Assembly (NCBI GenBank): GCA_011050685.1
Contig: DRFF01000057.1
Location: forward strand, 1-64,000
DNA length: 64,000 nt
Source: Aurantimonas coralicida
GTDB taxonomy: Bacteria > Pseudomonadota > Alphaproteobacteria > Rhizobiales > Rhizobiaceae
Direction: 5' to 3'
Positions 8,847 to 18,026 of the stretch are shown here, piece after piece. Within the stretch, counting starts at the first letter, position 1. Each line of letters begins with the position of its first letter. Under the pieces are notes generated by a model that ran no database searches, had not been told where the DNA came from, and was given only the letters and a program-made list of their open reading frames with translations. Both the position numbers and the translations under genes were made by a program.

Positions 8847-9716
8847 ATGGCGAAGGTAGCATTCATCGGATTGGGCGTGATGGGGTATCCGATGGCGGGC
8901 CACCTCAAGGCCAAGGGCGGGCACGACGTCACCGTGTTCAATCGCTCGGCCGGGAAAGCGCAAAAATGGGCGACGGAGCATGGCGGCGCCCATGCCGCGA
9001 CGCCGCGCGAAGCCGCCAAGGACGCCGAGTTCGTGTTCTCCTGCGTCGGCAATGACGACGACGTCCGCTCGGTCATACTTGGTGACGACGGCGCCTTCGC
9101 CGGCATGAAGCCGGGCGCAACGCTGATCGACAACACCACCGCTTCGGCGGAGCTCGCCCGCGAGCTCGACGCGGCGGCGCGGGAAAAGGGCTTCAACTTC
9201 ATCGACGCCCCGGTGTCGGGCGGTCAGGCCGGCGCCGAGAACGGCGCGCTCACGGTGATGTGCGGCGGCGAACAGGCGGATTTCGACGCCGCCAAGCCGG
9301 TGATCGAGGCCTATGCCAAGATGGTCGGACTGATGGGCCCGGCCGGCTCCGGCCAGCTTACCAAGATGATGAACCAGATCTGCATCGCCGGGCTCGTCCA
9401 GGGGCTGTCGGAAGCGATCGCCTTCGGCCAGAACGCCGGGCTCGACATCGAGACCGTGGTCGGCGTCATCTCCAAGGGGGCCGCCGGCTCCTGGCAGATG
9501 GAGAACCGCCACAAGACCATGAACCAGGGCCATTACGAGCATGGCTTCGCGGTCGAATGGATGCGCAAGGATCTCGGCATCTGCCTCGACGAGGCCAAGC
9601 GCAACGGCTCGACCCTGCCTGTCACTGCGCTGATCGACCAGTTCTATGCTGACGTCGAGAATATGGGCGGCAAGCGCTGGGACACGTCGTCGCTGCTGGC
9701 GCGGCTCAAGCGTTGA
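8847..9716 (+). CDS. 3-hydroxyisobutyrate dehydrogenase-family NAD(P) oxidoreductase
   Basis: A 289-residue beta-hydroxyacid dehydrogenase. The dinucleotide-binding motif is FIGLGVMGYPMAGHL at residues 5-19, the substrate motif is DAPVSGGQAGA, and the catalytic lysine is in GQLTKMMNQ. These define the family of 3-hydroxyisobutyrate dehydrogenase, tartronate semialdehyde reductase and glyoxylate/succinic semialdehyde reductases. The exact substrate cannot be assigned. A hairpin and a convergent Lrp/AsnC gene follow immediately. Confidence 0.93.
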   Translation: MAKVAFIGLGVMGYPMAGHLKAKGGHDVTVFNRSAGKAQKWATEHGGAHAATPREAAKDAEFVFSCVGNDDDVRSVILGDDGAFAGMKPGATLIDNTTASAELARELDAAAREKGFNFIDAPVSGGQAGAENGALTVMCGGEQADFDAAKPVIEAYAKMVGLMGPAGSGQLTKMMNQICIAGLVQGLSEAIAFGQNAGLDIETVVGVISKGAAGSWQMENRHKTMNQGHYEHGFAVEWMRKDLGICLDEAKRNGSTLPVTALIDQFYADVENMGGKRWDTSSLLARLKR

Positions 9717-9725
9717 GCGGCACGG

Positions 9726-9751
9726 CGGCGGCTTCCTTCCGGGAGCCGCCG
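9726..9751. terminator. bidirectional hairpin between convergent genes
   Basis: A perfect 8-bp stem, CGGCGGCT (9726-9733) and AGCCGCCG (9744-9751), with a 10-nt loop fills the 35-bp gap between two convergent genes. No T-run is present. Confidence 0.5.
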
Positions 9752-10237
9752 TCAGCTCTCCCGCGGTTCCTTGTCCAGCACCATGTAGTCGAGCGGCATT
9801 TCGGTCGTGTACTTGATCTGCTCCATGGCGAAGGACGAGGAGACGTCGCGGATCTCGATCTTGGCGATCATCCGCTTGTAGAAGGCGTCATAGGCGGCGA
9901 TGTCCGGCACCACGACGCGCAGGAGATAATCGACGTCGCCGCTCATGCGGTAGAACTCGACCACCTCGGGAAACTCGCCGACCACCTCGGAGAACCGCCT
10001 TAGCCATTCGTTGGAGTGGGAACTGGTGCGGATCGAAACGAAGACGGTGACCCGTGCGTTGACCTTGACCGGATCGAGGATCGCCACCCGCCGCTTGATC
10101 ACGCCCTCTTCCTCGAGCTTCTGGATGCGCCGCCAGCACGGCGTCGTCGACAGGCCGACTCGCTTGGCGACGTCGGCGACCGCCAGCGTCGCGTTCTCCT
10201 GCAGCAGCCTCAGTATCTTCTTGTCCAGCCGGTCCAT
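9752..10237 (-). CDS. Lrp/AsnC-family transcriptional regulator
   Basis: A 161-residue regulator: an N-terminal helix-turn-helix (LDKKILRLLQENATLAVADV, then KRVGLSTTPCWRRIQKLEEEG) and a C-terminal RAM ligand domain (about residues 66-145). The cysteine in TTPCWRR is common in alphaproteobacterial members. Such proteins sense amino acids and often control a neighbouring catabolic or transport gene; a role in the adjacent amino-acid ABC locus is possible but not shown. Confidence 0.93.
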   Translation of the reverse strand: MDRLDKKILRLLQENATLAVADVAKRVGLSTTPCWRRIQKLEEEGVIKRRVAILDPVKVNARVTVFVSIRTSSHSNEWLRRFSEVVGEFPEVVEFYRMSGDVDYLLRVVVPDIAAYDAFYKRMIAKIEIRDVSSSFAMEQIKYTTEMPLDYMVLDKEPRES

Positions 10238-10314
10238 CGACGCCTTACTCCCTGTCCTGCGCTCAGAGGATTACAGGAGGCGCGCCAAAACCGGTAGGGT
10301 CGCCAAGCGTGCGT

Positions 10315-10932
10315 TCACACAAGTTCCGCAACCCGCCGCTTGAGTTCCGGCAGAAGCTCGGACGCGAACCAAGGATGGCGCTTCAGCCAGACATTGTTGC
10401 GCCAGGAGGGATGCGGCAACGGCAATACCTGCGCGAAGCGCCCCTGCCCGGCGAGGATGTTGCGCCAGTCGGAGACCGTCTCGGTCAGCGTTCGCGCGCC
10501 GCCGCCGGCGATATGGAAACGCTGGGCATACATGCCGATTGCCAGCACCAGCTCGATCTGCGGCATCGCACGCATCACCCGCTCGTGCCACGTCGCCCGG
10601 CATTCCTTGCGGGGCGGCAAGTCCCCGCCCTTGCCGTCATATCCCGGAAAGCAGAAGCCCATCGGCACGATCGCGACCCGCGCCGGATCGTAGAAGACGT
10701 CCGGTCCGATCCCCAGCCAATCCCGCAGCCGCACGCCCGACGGATCGTTGAACGGTTTGGTCGTCTTGTCAGCGAGGTTGCCGGGCGCCTGCCCGGCGAT
10801 GACGAGGCGCGCGGTCGGCGAGATCGCCAGCACCGGGTTCGGCTCGATCGGAAGCCGCGGGCCGAGCGGCGCCTCGCGGCAGATCCGGCAGGTGCGGATC
10901 GTGTGATAGAGCGCTGTCGGATCGTCTCTCAC
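10315..10932 (-). CDS. uracil-DNA glycosylase-superfamily protein
   Basis: A 205-residue protein of the COG1573-type uracil-DNA glycosylase superfamily. The first motif is IAGQAPGNLADKTTKPFNDP (active-site loop GQAPG) and the C-terminal motif is LPHPSWRNN with the conserved HPS. Two cysteines in CRICREAP near the N-terminus recall the cluster ligands of family 4 enzymes, but the later cysteines needed for a 4Fe-4S cluster are not in the family 4 pattern. The frame is open far upstream but overlaps the GST gene; the GTG at 10932, 11 bp after the GST stop, is the plausible start. Confidence 0.85.
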   Translation of the reverse strand: MRDDPTALYHTIRTCRICREAPLGPRLPIEPNPVLAISPTARLVIAGQAPGNLADKTTKPFNDPSGVRLRDWLGIGPDVFYDPARVAIVPMGFCFPGYDGKGGDLPPRKECRATWHERVMRAMPQIELVLAIGMYAQRFHIAGGGARTLTETVSDWRNILAGQGRFAQVLPLPHPSWRNNVWLKRHPWFASELLPELKRRVAELV

Positions 10933-10943
10933 CGCTCTAATGC

Positions 10944-11555
10944 TCAGGCCTTGGCGCTCGGCCGCGCGGAGACCTCGGCGTACCAACGACGGACATTCTC
11001 CAGATCCTCTGGCGGCGTGATCTTCGCCGGCTTCATGAAATCCATCGCGATCAGGCCGGTGATGTCGGCGAGGCTGTAGGCATCGCCCGCCGCGAATCGG
11101 TTGTCCGCCAGATGCGCATCGAACAGCTTGAGAAATTCCAGCGCCTTCGGCCGGTTCGCCTCGCCCCATTCTGCGACCTGCGGCACTTCCCATGTGGCCA
11201 TCGCCGGATGGGTGTGACGGAACGCCGCGGCCACCGGCTGGAGGAGGCCGAGCTCGAGCCGGCGGTTCCACATCTCTACCTTGGCCGTCCCGAGTGCGCC
11301 GGTTCCGAACAGCGGCGGTTCGGGATGTTCTTCCTCGAAATAGCGGCAGATGGCGATCGACTCGGTCAGGCAGGTGCCGTCGTCGAGTTCGAGAACAGGA
11401 AGTCGTTGCAAGGGGTTACGGCTAGTAATCTCATCCGATTTGTGACCCAACTCGCCCATATCGACGGGCTCGACCGGGATTTCGATACCCTTTTCGGCCA
11501 GATAGACCCGCACCCGGCGCGGATTGGGCGCGCGCCCGCCGTCGAACAGTTTCAT
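10944..11555 (-). CDS. glutathione S-transferase family protein
   Basis: A 203-residue GST: thioredoxin-like N-terminal domain (residues 1-80) with NPLQRLPVLELDDGTCLTES, which carries the cis-proline and the glutathione-contacting E-S pair, and an all-helical C-terminal domain with the conserved AGDAYSLADI hydrophobic staple. The N-terminal catalytic serine or tyrosine is not obvious (LFDGGRAPNPRRVR), a feature shared with many bacterial GSTs of unknown substrate. It forms a unit with the downstream glycosylase gene. Confidence 0.92.
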   Translation of the reverse strand: MKLFDGGRAPNPRRVRVYLAEKGIEIPVEPVDMGELGHKSDEITSRNPLQRLPVLELDDGTCLTESIAICRYFEEEHPEPPLFGTGALGTAKVEMWNRRLELGLLQPVAAAFRHTHPAMATWEVPQVAEWGEANRPKALEFLKLFDAHLADNRFAAGDAYSLADITGLIAMDFMKPAKITPPEDLENVRRWYAEVSARPSAKA

Positions 11556-11796
11556 TCCGTCATCTCCCGATCCCGTTTCATCGGCAATGGTTTAGGCAGG
11601 TGCGGCCCCGCTGCCAAGGCGGCGCGGCACAAGGGCGTTCGTCGTCCGAAAGGACACACAACCCTGGAACGGGTGACCCGCCGCGCGGTTTCCACAGAAC
11701 AATCGGCTTTTTCGTTCTTTCTTAAGGCATTTTTTTAAGCTTCTCGAAACAGGATGGCCTGGTCATCAAGCGTATCCAGGCGATCGATCGAGTTTC

Positions 11797-13302
11797 ATGT
11801 CAGTCGCAGCACCGCCCAGTTATCATCATGCCGTCGTCGAGCGGCCGCGCGCCGCACGCAGTGGCGATATCGCCAAGACGCTCAAGGCAACGCGCGAGCG
11901 GTTGTCGTCACGCGGCGGTCTTGCGCCGGGATTCGACCGCGAGCTCCTGACCCAGCATGCCGCCGCGCTGCAGGCGGCGGCCATCGTGCTGCCGCTGCCG
12001 GTCATCCTGACCGGACTGGGCCTGTCGGTCTTCACCGGTCCGCTGCCGGCGGTGCTGTGGACCGGCTTCGCGCTTCTCGGCTACCTGGCTCTGGTGCTCG
12101 CCTCGCGGCGTTTCGCAACCGATGTCTCAGCACGGTTCGATGTCTCACGCTGGGCCAAGCTCTTCGTTGTCGGCCATGTCGTCGCCGGGCTTTCATGGGC
12201 CTATCTCGCGACGCTGTCCTGCGCCGATTGCGCGCCGCTTCGCTTCGAAATTTTTCAGTTCACGGTGCTGTTCCTGGCGATCGCGATGATCGCGATGATC
12301 TCCTCGACCTTGAAGGCGGTGGTCCCCCTCACCTTCCTGCCGACGGTGCTGGTGCTCGGCTACGGCATCGTCGCGGCCCCGCAACCGGTTCTCGGCGCCA
12401 TGCACGCCGTGCTGATCGGCGCCGTGCCGTTCTTCGCCGTGGTCGCGGAGACATTGCGCCGCGCCGCGATCGCGCAATTGAAGCATCAAAGTGAAAAAGA
12501 TGAGCTGATCACCGAACTCGACATCGCCCGCGTCATGTCCGACGAAGCGCGATTGCGTGCCGAGGAAGCCAATCTGGCCAAATCCCGCTTTCTTGCGACG
12601 ATGAGCCACGAGTTGCGCACGCCGCTCAACGCCATCCTCGGCTTTTCGGAAGTCATGAGCAACGAGATCCTCGGGCCGGTCGGCAATGATTCCTACAAGG
12701 AATATGTCGCCGACATCCATGCGTCCGGCCAGCATCTCCTCGGTCTGATCAACGAGATCCTCGATCTCTCGCGCGTCGAGGCGGGACGATACAATCTTGA
12801 CGAGGAAGCCATCGACCTCGTGCCGATCGCCCGCGCCTGCATCGGCTATATCAAGGTCAAAGCCGAGGCGAAGAATCTCGTTGTGCGCTCGGAGTTCGAG
12901 AAGGACCTGCCGGCGATGTGGGCGGACGAGCGGTCGCTGCGCCAGATCATCATCAATCTTCTGTCGAACGCGGTGAAATTCACCCCGCGCGGCGGCGAAA
13001 TCGTGCTGCGCGTCGGCTGGACGGCCGGTGGCGGCCAGTATGTTTCCGTCAAGGACAATGGTCCCGGCATTCCCGAGGAGGAAATCCCGGTCGTGTTGTC
13101 GTCCTTCGGCCAGGGCTCAATCGCAATCAAGAGCGCCGAACAGGGCACCGGTCTTGGACTGCCGATCGTCCAGGCGCTGGTCAAGATGCACGACGGCAGC
13201 TTCGAACTCCTGTCGCGCCTGCGCGAAGGCACCGAGGCGATCGCCATCTTCCCCAATTCCCGCGTTCTCGAGGTGATGCCGGCGCTCGACGAGCAGGAGT
13301 GA
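11797..13302 (+). CDS. membrane sensor histidine kinase
   Basis: A 501-residue kinase. Residues 1-55 are cytoplasmic, about six hydrophobic helices span residues 56-215, a coiled coil follows (residues 220-260), then the HisKA domain with MSHELRTPLNAILGF (phosphorylated His) and the HATPase_c domain with NLLSNAVKFTP (N box), KDNGPGIP (G1) and GTGLGLPIV (G2). No periplasmic sensor domain is evident, so the membrane helices themselves may sense. No response regulator is adjacent. The layout resembles alphaproteobacterial PdhS/DivJ-like kinases but the similarity is not specific enough to name it. Confidence 0.92.
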   Translation: MSVAAPPSYHHAVVERPRAARSGDIAKTLKATRERLSSRGGLAPGFDRELLTQHAAALQAAAIVLPLPVILTGLGLSVFTGPLPAVLWTGFALLGYLALVLASRRFATDVSARFDVSRWAKLFVVGHVVAGLSWAYLATLSCADCAPLRFEIFQFTVLFLAIAMIAMISSTLKAVVPLTFLPTVLVLGYGIVAAPQPVLGAMHAVLIGAVPFFAVVAETLRRAAIAQLKHQSEKDELITELDIARVMSDEARLRAEEANLAKSRFLATMSHELRTPLNAILGFSEVMSNEILGPVGNDSYKEYVADIHASGQHLLGLINEILDLSRVEAGRYNLDEEAIDLVPIARACIGYIKVKAEAKNLVVRSEFEKDLPAMWADERSLRQIIINLLSNAVKFTPRGGEIVLRVGWTAGGGQYVSVKDNGPGIPEEEIPVVLSSFGQGSIAIKSAEQGTGLGLPIVQALVKMHDGSFELLSRLREGTEAIAIFPNSRVLEVMPALDEQE

Positions 13303-13411
13303 ACGGTCGCGCAGTGCCCGATCGACGGATTTTTTGCTTGTTCCGTCTCCGGACGCTCGCCATATCAACGCCTGTGAACGACCTTGGCTGTCACCGGAGC
13401 CGTTGAGGACC

Positions 13412-13657
13412 ATGAGCATCGAAAGCCCCTGCATCCTCGTCTGCGTGCTCGACCCGAAGACCGGCTATTGCTTCGGCTGCGGCCGGACCGGTGCGGAGAT
13501 CGCCGGCTGGACCGCCATCTCGTCCAAGGACCGCCGGGCAGTCATGGACATGCTGCCTGCCCGGCTGGCGGGCGTCGAGCGGCCGGCCCGGCGCGAGACC
13601 GCCCGCTCCCGGCGCACCCGCGAGCGGCGTGAAACGGACGCTGGCGGCGATGCGTAG
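13412..13657 (+). CDS. DUF1289 family small cysteine-motif protein
   Basis: An 81-residue protein with the DUF1289 (PF06945) motif at residues 4-25: ESPCILVCVLDPKTGYCFGC, giving four cysteines in the pattern C-x3-C-x8-C-x2-C, probably a metal site. The W in EIAGWTAIS is also characteristic. The remainder is a basic Arg-rich tail. ATG at 13412 follows a GAGG ribosome-binding site. The stop overlaps the next gene by 8 bp. Function unknown. Confidence 0.9.
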   Translation: MSIESPCILVCVLDPKTGYCFGCGRTGAEIAGWTAISSKDRRAVMDMLPARLAGVERPARRETARSRRTRERRETDAGGDA

Positions 13658-14357
13658 CGGCCGGCTCCTTTGGATCATCCTCGGCCTCCTGGCCGCGGCC
13701 GGTCTCGCACTGGTGCTCAACACCGACGGCCAGATCGTCGGGCTGGATGACAACCAGTTCGCCAGCCTTGCCTATTATGGCGCCTGGGGCCTGGCGCTGG
13801 CCTCGACGGCGGTGCTGATGCTGCGCACCCGGCTTGGCGAGGCCTTGCGGGGTGCCGCGATGTGGTTTCTCGCTTTCGTCGCCCTGATCGGGCTCTACAC
13901 CTTTCTGCCTGACCTCGCCGGCTTGAAGAACCGTCTGATGGCCGCATTGGTCCCGGGAACGCTGGTCGCGGTCGGCGCGCCGGAGGGCAAGCGGTTCATG
14001 GCGCTACGCGGGATCGACGACCATTTCCGACTCGACGGTTCGATCGACGGCAAGCCGATCTCCTTCATCGTCGACACCGGCGCCTCGATCGTAGCCATGG
14101 ACCGCGGCACCGCCGAGAGCATAGGCATCGACACCGCACGCCTGCGCTATTCCCAGGAGGTGATGACGGCGAACGGCATCGCCCGTGCGGCGCCGATCCG
14201 GCTGGATGCCGTTCGCGTCGGCGACATTGTCCGCCACGACGTGCCAGGGGCGGTAACCGACAGCAATGGTCTCGGGTCGGCGCTGCTCGGCATGAGCTTC
14301 CTCAACACCCTCACCTCCTTCGACTTCCGTGGCGACCGGCTGATCCTCACCGATTAG
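13650..14357 (+). CDS. TIGR02281-type retropepsin-like membrane aspartic protease
   Basis: A 235-residue protein with three N-terminal membrane helices (residues 4-20, 36-55, 66-82) followed by a periplasmic clan AA aspartic protease domain. The active-site motif is FIVDTGASIVAM and the second conserved element is ALLGMSFLNTL. Alphaproteobacterial TIGR02281 proteins have exactly this layout and typically lie next to a DUF1289 gene, as here. A GTG at 13629 would add seven residues. As in retropepsins, dimerisation would be needed to form the active site (family inference). Confidence 0.9.
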   Translation: MRSGRLLWIILGLLAAAGLALVLNTDGQIVGLDDNQFASLAYYGAWGLALASTAVLMLRTRLGEALRGAAMWFLAFVALIGLYTFLPDLAGLKNRLMAALVPGTLVAVGAPEGKRFMALRGIDDHFRLDGSIDGKPISFIVDTGASIVAMDRGTAESIGIDTARLRYSQEVMTANGIARAAPIRLDAVRVGDIVRHDVPGAVTDSNGLGSALLGMSFLNTLTSFDFRGDRLILTD

Positions 14358-14373
14358 GTCGTGTGATGGACGC

Positions 14374-15198
14374 TCACAGCAGGCTGTAGGCGAAGCGCGC
14401 CGCGACGATCAGCAGGAATGTGCCGAAGCCGAGTTCAAGCTGGCGTCGGGTCAGCCGGTGCGCCAACGCCACGCCGAGCGGCACGGCGAGAATCGAGGCC
14501 GGGGCGACGAGGCCGACGGCGGCGAGGCTGACGAAACCCAGGCTGAACGACGGCAGCAACGGATTGCCCCAGCCGCCGGCGATATAGGCGAGGACGCCAG
14601 GGATCGAGATCAAGACGCCGACTCCGGCGCTGGTCGCCACCGCCTGGATCATCGGCCGGCCGTAGAGTGTCATGAAGGTGTTGTTGAGAATACCGCCGCC
14701 GATCCCCATCAGCGACGACATCAACCCAATGACGAAGCCGGCGACCGAGCGTCCGGCAAGGCCCGGCAGGTCCGAGCCCAGCAAAAACCCGACACGCCCG
14801 AAGATCAGCTTCAATCCGAGCGTGAAGGCGAGTGCCGCGAAGATTGCCCGCAGTTCCGCCGACGTAGCTGACGCGGCAATATAAGCGCCGGCCACGGCGC
14901 CGAGCGGTATGGCGATCGTCCAGCCCTTTAGCAGCGTCCAGTCGACCGCGTCCCGCTTCCAGTGCGAAGCCAGCGAGCGCAGCGAGGTCGGAATGATGAT
15001 CGCGACGGAAGAGCCGATCGCCAGATGCATCGAGACGGCGTGACTGACGCCGAGTCCCTCGAAGGTCTGGTAGAGCACGGGGACAAAGATCGCCCCGCCG
15101 CCGACGCCAAACAGACCGGCGAGGAAGCCGGCGGCCGCCGCGGCCGCGACGATCGGTAAGGCCAGGGCGGCAAGGGAGGCGATATCGAGCGAAAGCAT
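14374..15198 (-). CDS. TauE/SafE-family sulfite/organosulfonate exporter-like protein
   Basis: A 274-residue inner-membrane protein with eight to nine helices. Two internal repeats start with the family motif G-x-F-G-V-G-G-G (residues 30-37, LFGVGGGAIFVP) and its second copy SSLMGIGGGILNN. The first cytosolic loop has SHAVSMHLAIGSS, typical of the family. Substrate (sulfite, sulfoacetate, other anions) unknown. It converges on the aspartic protease gene with a 16-bp gap. Confidence 0.92.
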   Translation of the reverse strand: MLSLDIASLAALALPIVAAAAAAGFLAGLFGVGGGAIFVPVLYQTFEGLGVSHAVSMHLAIGSSVAIIIPTSLRSLASHWKRDAVDWTLLKGWTIAIPLGAVAGAYIAASATSAELRAIFAALAFTLGLKLIFGRVGFLLGSDLPGLAGRSVAGFVIGLMSSLMGIGGGILNNTFMTLYGRPMIQAVATSAGVGVLISIPGVLAYIAGGWGNPLLPSFSLGFVSLAAVGLVAPASILAVPLGVALAHRLTRRQLELGFGTFLLIVAARFAYSLL

Positions 15199-15281
15199 GG
15201 CGCGTCATAGGCCGTCGGCGCGCCATTTGCATCCCTGTTTCAGCGCATCGAAGGGCGAAAGATCGGCCGGGGCCGTGGGAA

Positions 15282-16295
15282 TCAAGCGGCGGCGCGCCCG
15301 ACAGCCTCGATCCGCACGGCGGCAAAGGCCTCATGGAGCAGCTGCGGCCCCGCATCGGGGCGGCTTGCGCCCTCGGACAGGATCTGCCGCCAACGCCGCG
15401 CTCCGGGCATACCGTGGAACAGCCCGATCATGTGCCGCGTAACCTGGCCGAGCCGGCCGCCTTGCGCGATGTGCCGGGCGGCGTAGGCTGCCATGGTGTC
15501 GATCAGCACGGCAAAATCGCTGGCTTGGGGCGCGTCGCCGAAGAAGCGGGCGTCGACGTCGACGAGCCGGTCCGGCGTCTGATAGGCGGCGCGCGCCATC
15601 ATCACGCCGTCGACGTGCGAAAGCTGCGCCTCGGCCTCGCAAAGGGTTTTCACGCCGCCATTCAGGCCCACGAAGATATCGGGAAGCCGCTGCTTCAGCC
15701 GATGCACCCGATCATAGTCGAGCGGCGGGATGTCGCGATTCTGCTTCGGGCTGAGACCCTCCAGCCAGGCCTTGCGCGCATGGACCCAGATACCCGCGAC
15801 GCCAGCCGCCACGGCCGCGTCGGCGAGCCAGTCGAGCGCCTCTTCGGGGTCCTGATCATCGACGCCGAGCCGACACTTGACCGTCACCGGGACGGCACTG
15901 GCCTCTGCCATCGCCGCCAGACATTCGCCGACATGGCCCGGTTCGCGCATCAGACAGGCGCCGAAGGTGCCGGACTGGACCCGGTCCGACGGGCAGCCGA
16001 CATTCAGGTTGATCTCGTCGTAGCCGTATGAGGCGGCGATCCGGGTGGCACGCGCCAGCTTGTCCGGGTCCGAACCGCCGATTTGCAGCGCCACCGGATG
16101 TTCCGCCGCATCGAAGCCCAGGAGCCGCTCGGCATCGCCATGCAGGATCGCATCGGCGACGATCATCTCGGTGTAGAGCAACGCGCGCCGGCTCAACTGA
16201 CGGTGAAAGAACCGGCAGTGGCGATCGGTCCAGTCGATCATCGGCGCGACGGCAAAGCGGCGGTCGACGCCATCTGAATTTAGGAGCGGCTGCAT
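15282..16295 (-). CDS. dusA: tRNA-dihydrouridine(20/20a) synthase DusA
   Basis: A 337-residue FMN enzyme reducing U20/U20a of tRNA. The N-terminal motif VAPMIDWTDRHCRFFHRQLS is specific to DusA; the catalytic cysteine lies in NLNVGCPSDRVQSGTFGACL; the FMN phosphate site is in VGLNGGVKT and MMARAAYQ. The C-terminal helical domain begins near residue 250. Start at 16295 gives the usual length. Confidence 0.95.
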   Translation of the reverse strand: MQPLLNSDGVDRRFAVAPMIDWTDRHCRFFHRQLSRRALLYTEMIVADAILHGDAERLLGFDAAEHPVALQIGGSDPDKLARATRIAASYGYDEINLNVGCPSDRVQSGTFGACLMREPGHVGECLAAMAEASAVPVTVKCRLGVDDQDPEEALDWLADAAVAAGVAGIWVHARKAWLEGLSPKQNRDIPPLDYDRVHRLKQRLPDIFVGLNGGVKTLCEAEAQLSHVDGVMMARAAYQTPDRLVDVDARFFGDAPQASDFAVLIDTMAAYAARHIAQGGRLGQVTRHMIGLFHGMPGARRWRQILSEGASRPDAGPQLLHEAFAAVRIEAVGRAAA

Positions 16296-16385
16296 CCCCG
16301 TTAGGTAGCGATTGGCGCTCGGCCTGCCAAGTCGCGACGCATCGACGGGGACATCGACGCGAGATTGGGGGACCCGCGGTTGCCG

Positions 16386-16874
16386 CTATTCCTGGTCGAG
16401 GGCGCGATCGAGACCTGCCAGCCCTCGTTCGAGCCCGGCGAGTTCCTCCGCGCTCAATTCGCTCAGCACCCGATTTTCGGCTTCCTCGACCTTGGGGATA
16501 AGCGCCAGGTAGGCACGCCTGCCCGCCTCGGTCAGGGTCAGATATTCGAAACGCCGGTCGGCCGTCGCCCGGCTGCGGCCCAGCCAACCGCGCCGATCGA
16601 GAGACGACACCGCCCGGCTGACCTTGGTTTTATCCATCGCCGTCGTTTCGACGATGTAAGAGGAGGTGAATGCCTTACCGTCAGCGGCGCCGAGAATGAT
16701 CAGCACGCTGAACTCCGGGGCCGTAAGGCCGTGCTCATCCCTGTGAACCTGGGCAGTGATCCGGCCAAGCGCGGTCGCCGCCCGGATTAGCCGGTTGGTA
16801 AGAAAAAGGGTTCGGCCCTCGGTCTTGTTCGCGCTCATCAATCGTTGCCCTACACCTGGAGAGTTCGACGTCAT
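16386..16874 (-). CDS. MarR-family transcriptional regulator
   Basis: A 162-residue winged-helix regulator. The recognition helix region is TTAMDKTKVSRAVSSLDRRG and the wing is SRATADRRFEYLTLTEAG, both diagnostic. An internal ATG at 16838 would give 150 residues. About 300 bp upstream (16875-17172) hold no gene and separate it from the divergent small-membrane-protein/DUF302 pair; regulation of that pair is possible but not demonstrated. Confidence 0.92.
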   Translation of the reverse strand: MTSNSPGVGQRLMSANKTEGRTLFLTNRLIRAATALGRITAQVHRDEHGLTAPEFSVLIILGAADGKAFTSSYIVETTAMDKTKVSRAVSSLDRRGWLGRSRATADRRFEYLTLTEAGRRAYLALIPKVEEAENRVLSELSAEELAGLERGLAGLDRALDQE

Positions 16875-17172
16875 CTCCGGCTTGCCGCGATCGGCCCGCC
16901 TTGGCCGAGAGCCGCGCGAAGCCGATCGTTGAAAAGTGATCCGGTCCTTTCCAGCAAACGTTGCAATCGCGCCGACTGTTCCGCTTGATCGCTCGGATGC
17001 AAGCGTTTCCGGCGCTTCGCGCCAGGCTTTGCTCGCGTCGGCGGCCTGCGACAGCCGGAAGGAGAAGGCACATCAGGCCTGTTGATTCAGATCATTGGCC
17101 CTACGTCCCGGTTGGGCCACACAGGAAACGCCAGAGCGCGTGGCGCCGGCAAGCAACAGCGAAGGGGAACCG

Positions 17173-17292
17173 ATGATGGACGGATTTGGTTGGATGGGCG
17201 GCGGCATGGGGTTCGGCGGTTTATGGATGCTGCTGCTGCTCGTCGTCGTCATCCTGGCGATCTTCGCGCTGGTGAAATATCTGAGCCGCTGA
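17173..17292 (+). CDS. 39-residue Gly/Met-rich single-pass membrane protein
   Basis: A tiny protein with a Gly/Met-rich N-terminus (MMDGFGWMGGGMGFGGLW), one hydrophobic helix of about 19 residues and a short basic end LVKYLSR. It follows a GAAGGGGA ribosome-binding site and lies 25 bp before a DUF302 gene, an arrangement often seen with SHOCT-like or short membrane peptides next to DUF302 proteins. Function unknown; metal-related roles have been guessed for such pairs only from context. Confidence 0.75.
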   Translation: MMDGFGWMGGGMGFGGLWMLLLLVVVILAIFALVKYLSR

Positions 17293-17317
17293 ACCTGTTT
17301 TCAAAAGGAGACGTTAA

Positions 17318-17707
17318 ATGTCCTATACGATCAACCGGGTCTTCGACGCGGAGAGCTTCGATGCCGTCGTCGAACGCACCCGATCGGCGCTTACCGACCA
17401 GGGCTTCGGCGTTCTGACCGAGATCGACGTCAAGGCGACGATGAAGAAGAAGCTCGACATCGACATGGACGACTATCTGATCCTCGGGGCCTGCAACCCA
17501 CGCATGGCGCATCAGGCCATCGGCCTCGAGCCGCGTGTGGGAGCGATGCTTCCCTGCAACGTGATCGTGCGAAAGACTGGACCGAACGGGGTCGAGGTCA
17601 GCGCGGTCGATCCGCAGGCCTCGATGGAGGCTATCGACAACGCGGAACTGAAGTCGGTCGCCGGTCAGGTGCGTGACATGCTCGAAACGGTGGTGAAGAA
17701 CATCTGA
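17318..17707 (+). CDS. DUF302 domain protein
   Basis: A 129-residue single-domain DUF302 (PF03625) protein. The conserved features are the opening with FDAVVERTRSALTDQGFGVL, the middle LILGACNPRMAHQAI and LLP-type strand MLPCNVIVRKT. Probably cytosolic, as there is no signal peptide. It is preceded by AAAAGGAG and coupled to the 39-residue membrane protein. Biochemical role unknown. Its stop is followed directly by a fragment of the MITE-like repeat. Confidence 0.92.
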   Translation: MSYTINRVFDAESFDAVVERTRSALTDQGFGVLTEIDVKATMKKKLDIDMDDYLILGACNPRMAHQAIGLEPRVGAMLPCNVIVRKTGPNGVEVSAVDPQASMEAIDNAELKSVAGQVRDMLETVVKNI

Positions 17708-17708
17708 C

Positions 17709-17724
17709 ACCAACCTGCGGTGAT
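17709..17724 (+). repeat. solo fragment of the MITE-like terminal repeat
   Basis: Sixteen bases, ACCAACCTGCGGTGAT, are identical to the outer end of the element at 35094. Homology stops at both sides. It lies one base after the DUF302 stop codon. The rest of 17708-18026 holds no convincing gene apart from the acpXL promoter candidate. Confidence 0.6.
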
Positions 17725-17954
17725 CCGTTGGCGGAGCGGGCTCGACAAAGCACGGGCCATCTCCGCCGAGCGGCTCACGGCAAGCAACCTATTAGCCTTG
17801 AAGACATCCCTCCGATCGCGGACGGAATGGGCCGAGCGCGCCGATGCCGGCGGGTATGCGACAATCAGACAAAAGCTCCGCGCTTCACACCCCACACTTT
17901 CGACACCCCTGCACCAGCATCGCGCCCGCTGTGCCGGCACGGGGTGATCGCGGC

Positions 17955-17983
17955 TTTGCATTTCACGCCGAATTCCCTATAGC
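17955..17983 (+). promoter_or_regulatory. candidate sigma70-type promoter of acpXL
   Basis: TTTGCA (17955-17960) and TATAGC (17978-17983) are separated by 17 bp, 44 bp upstream of the acpXL start codon. It is a fair match to the vegetative consensus and sits in the only sizeable gap upstream of the lipid A cluster. Confidence 0.4.
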
Positions 17984-18026
17984 TTCGCGCCAAATTCGAC
18001 ATGGACCATCAGACAAGGATAAATCA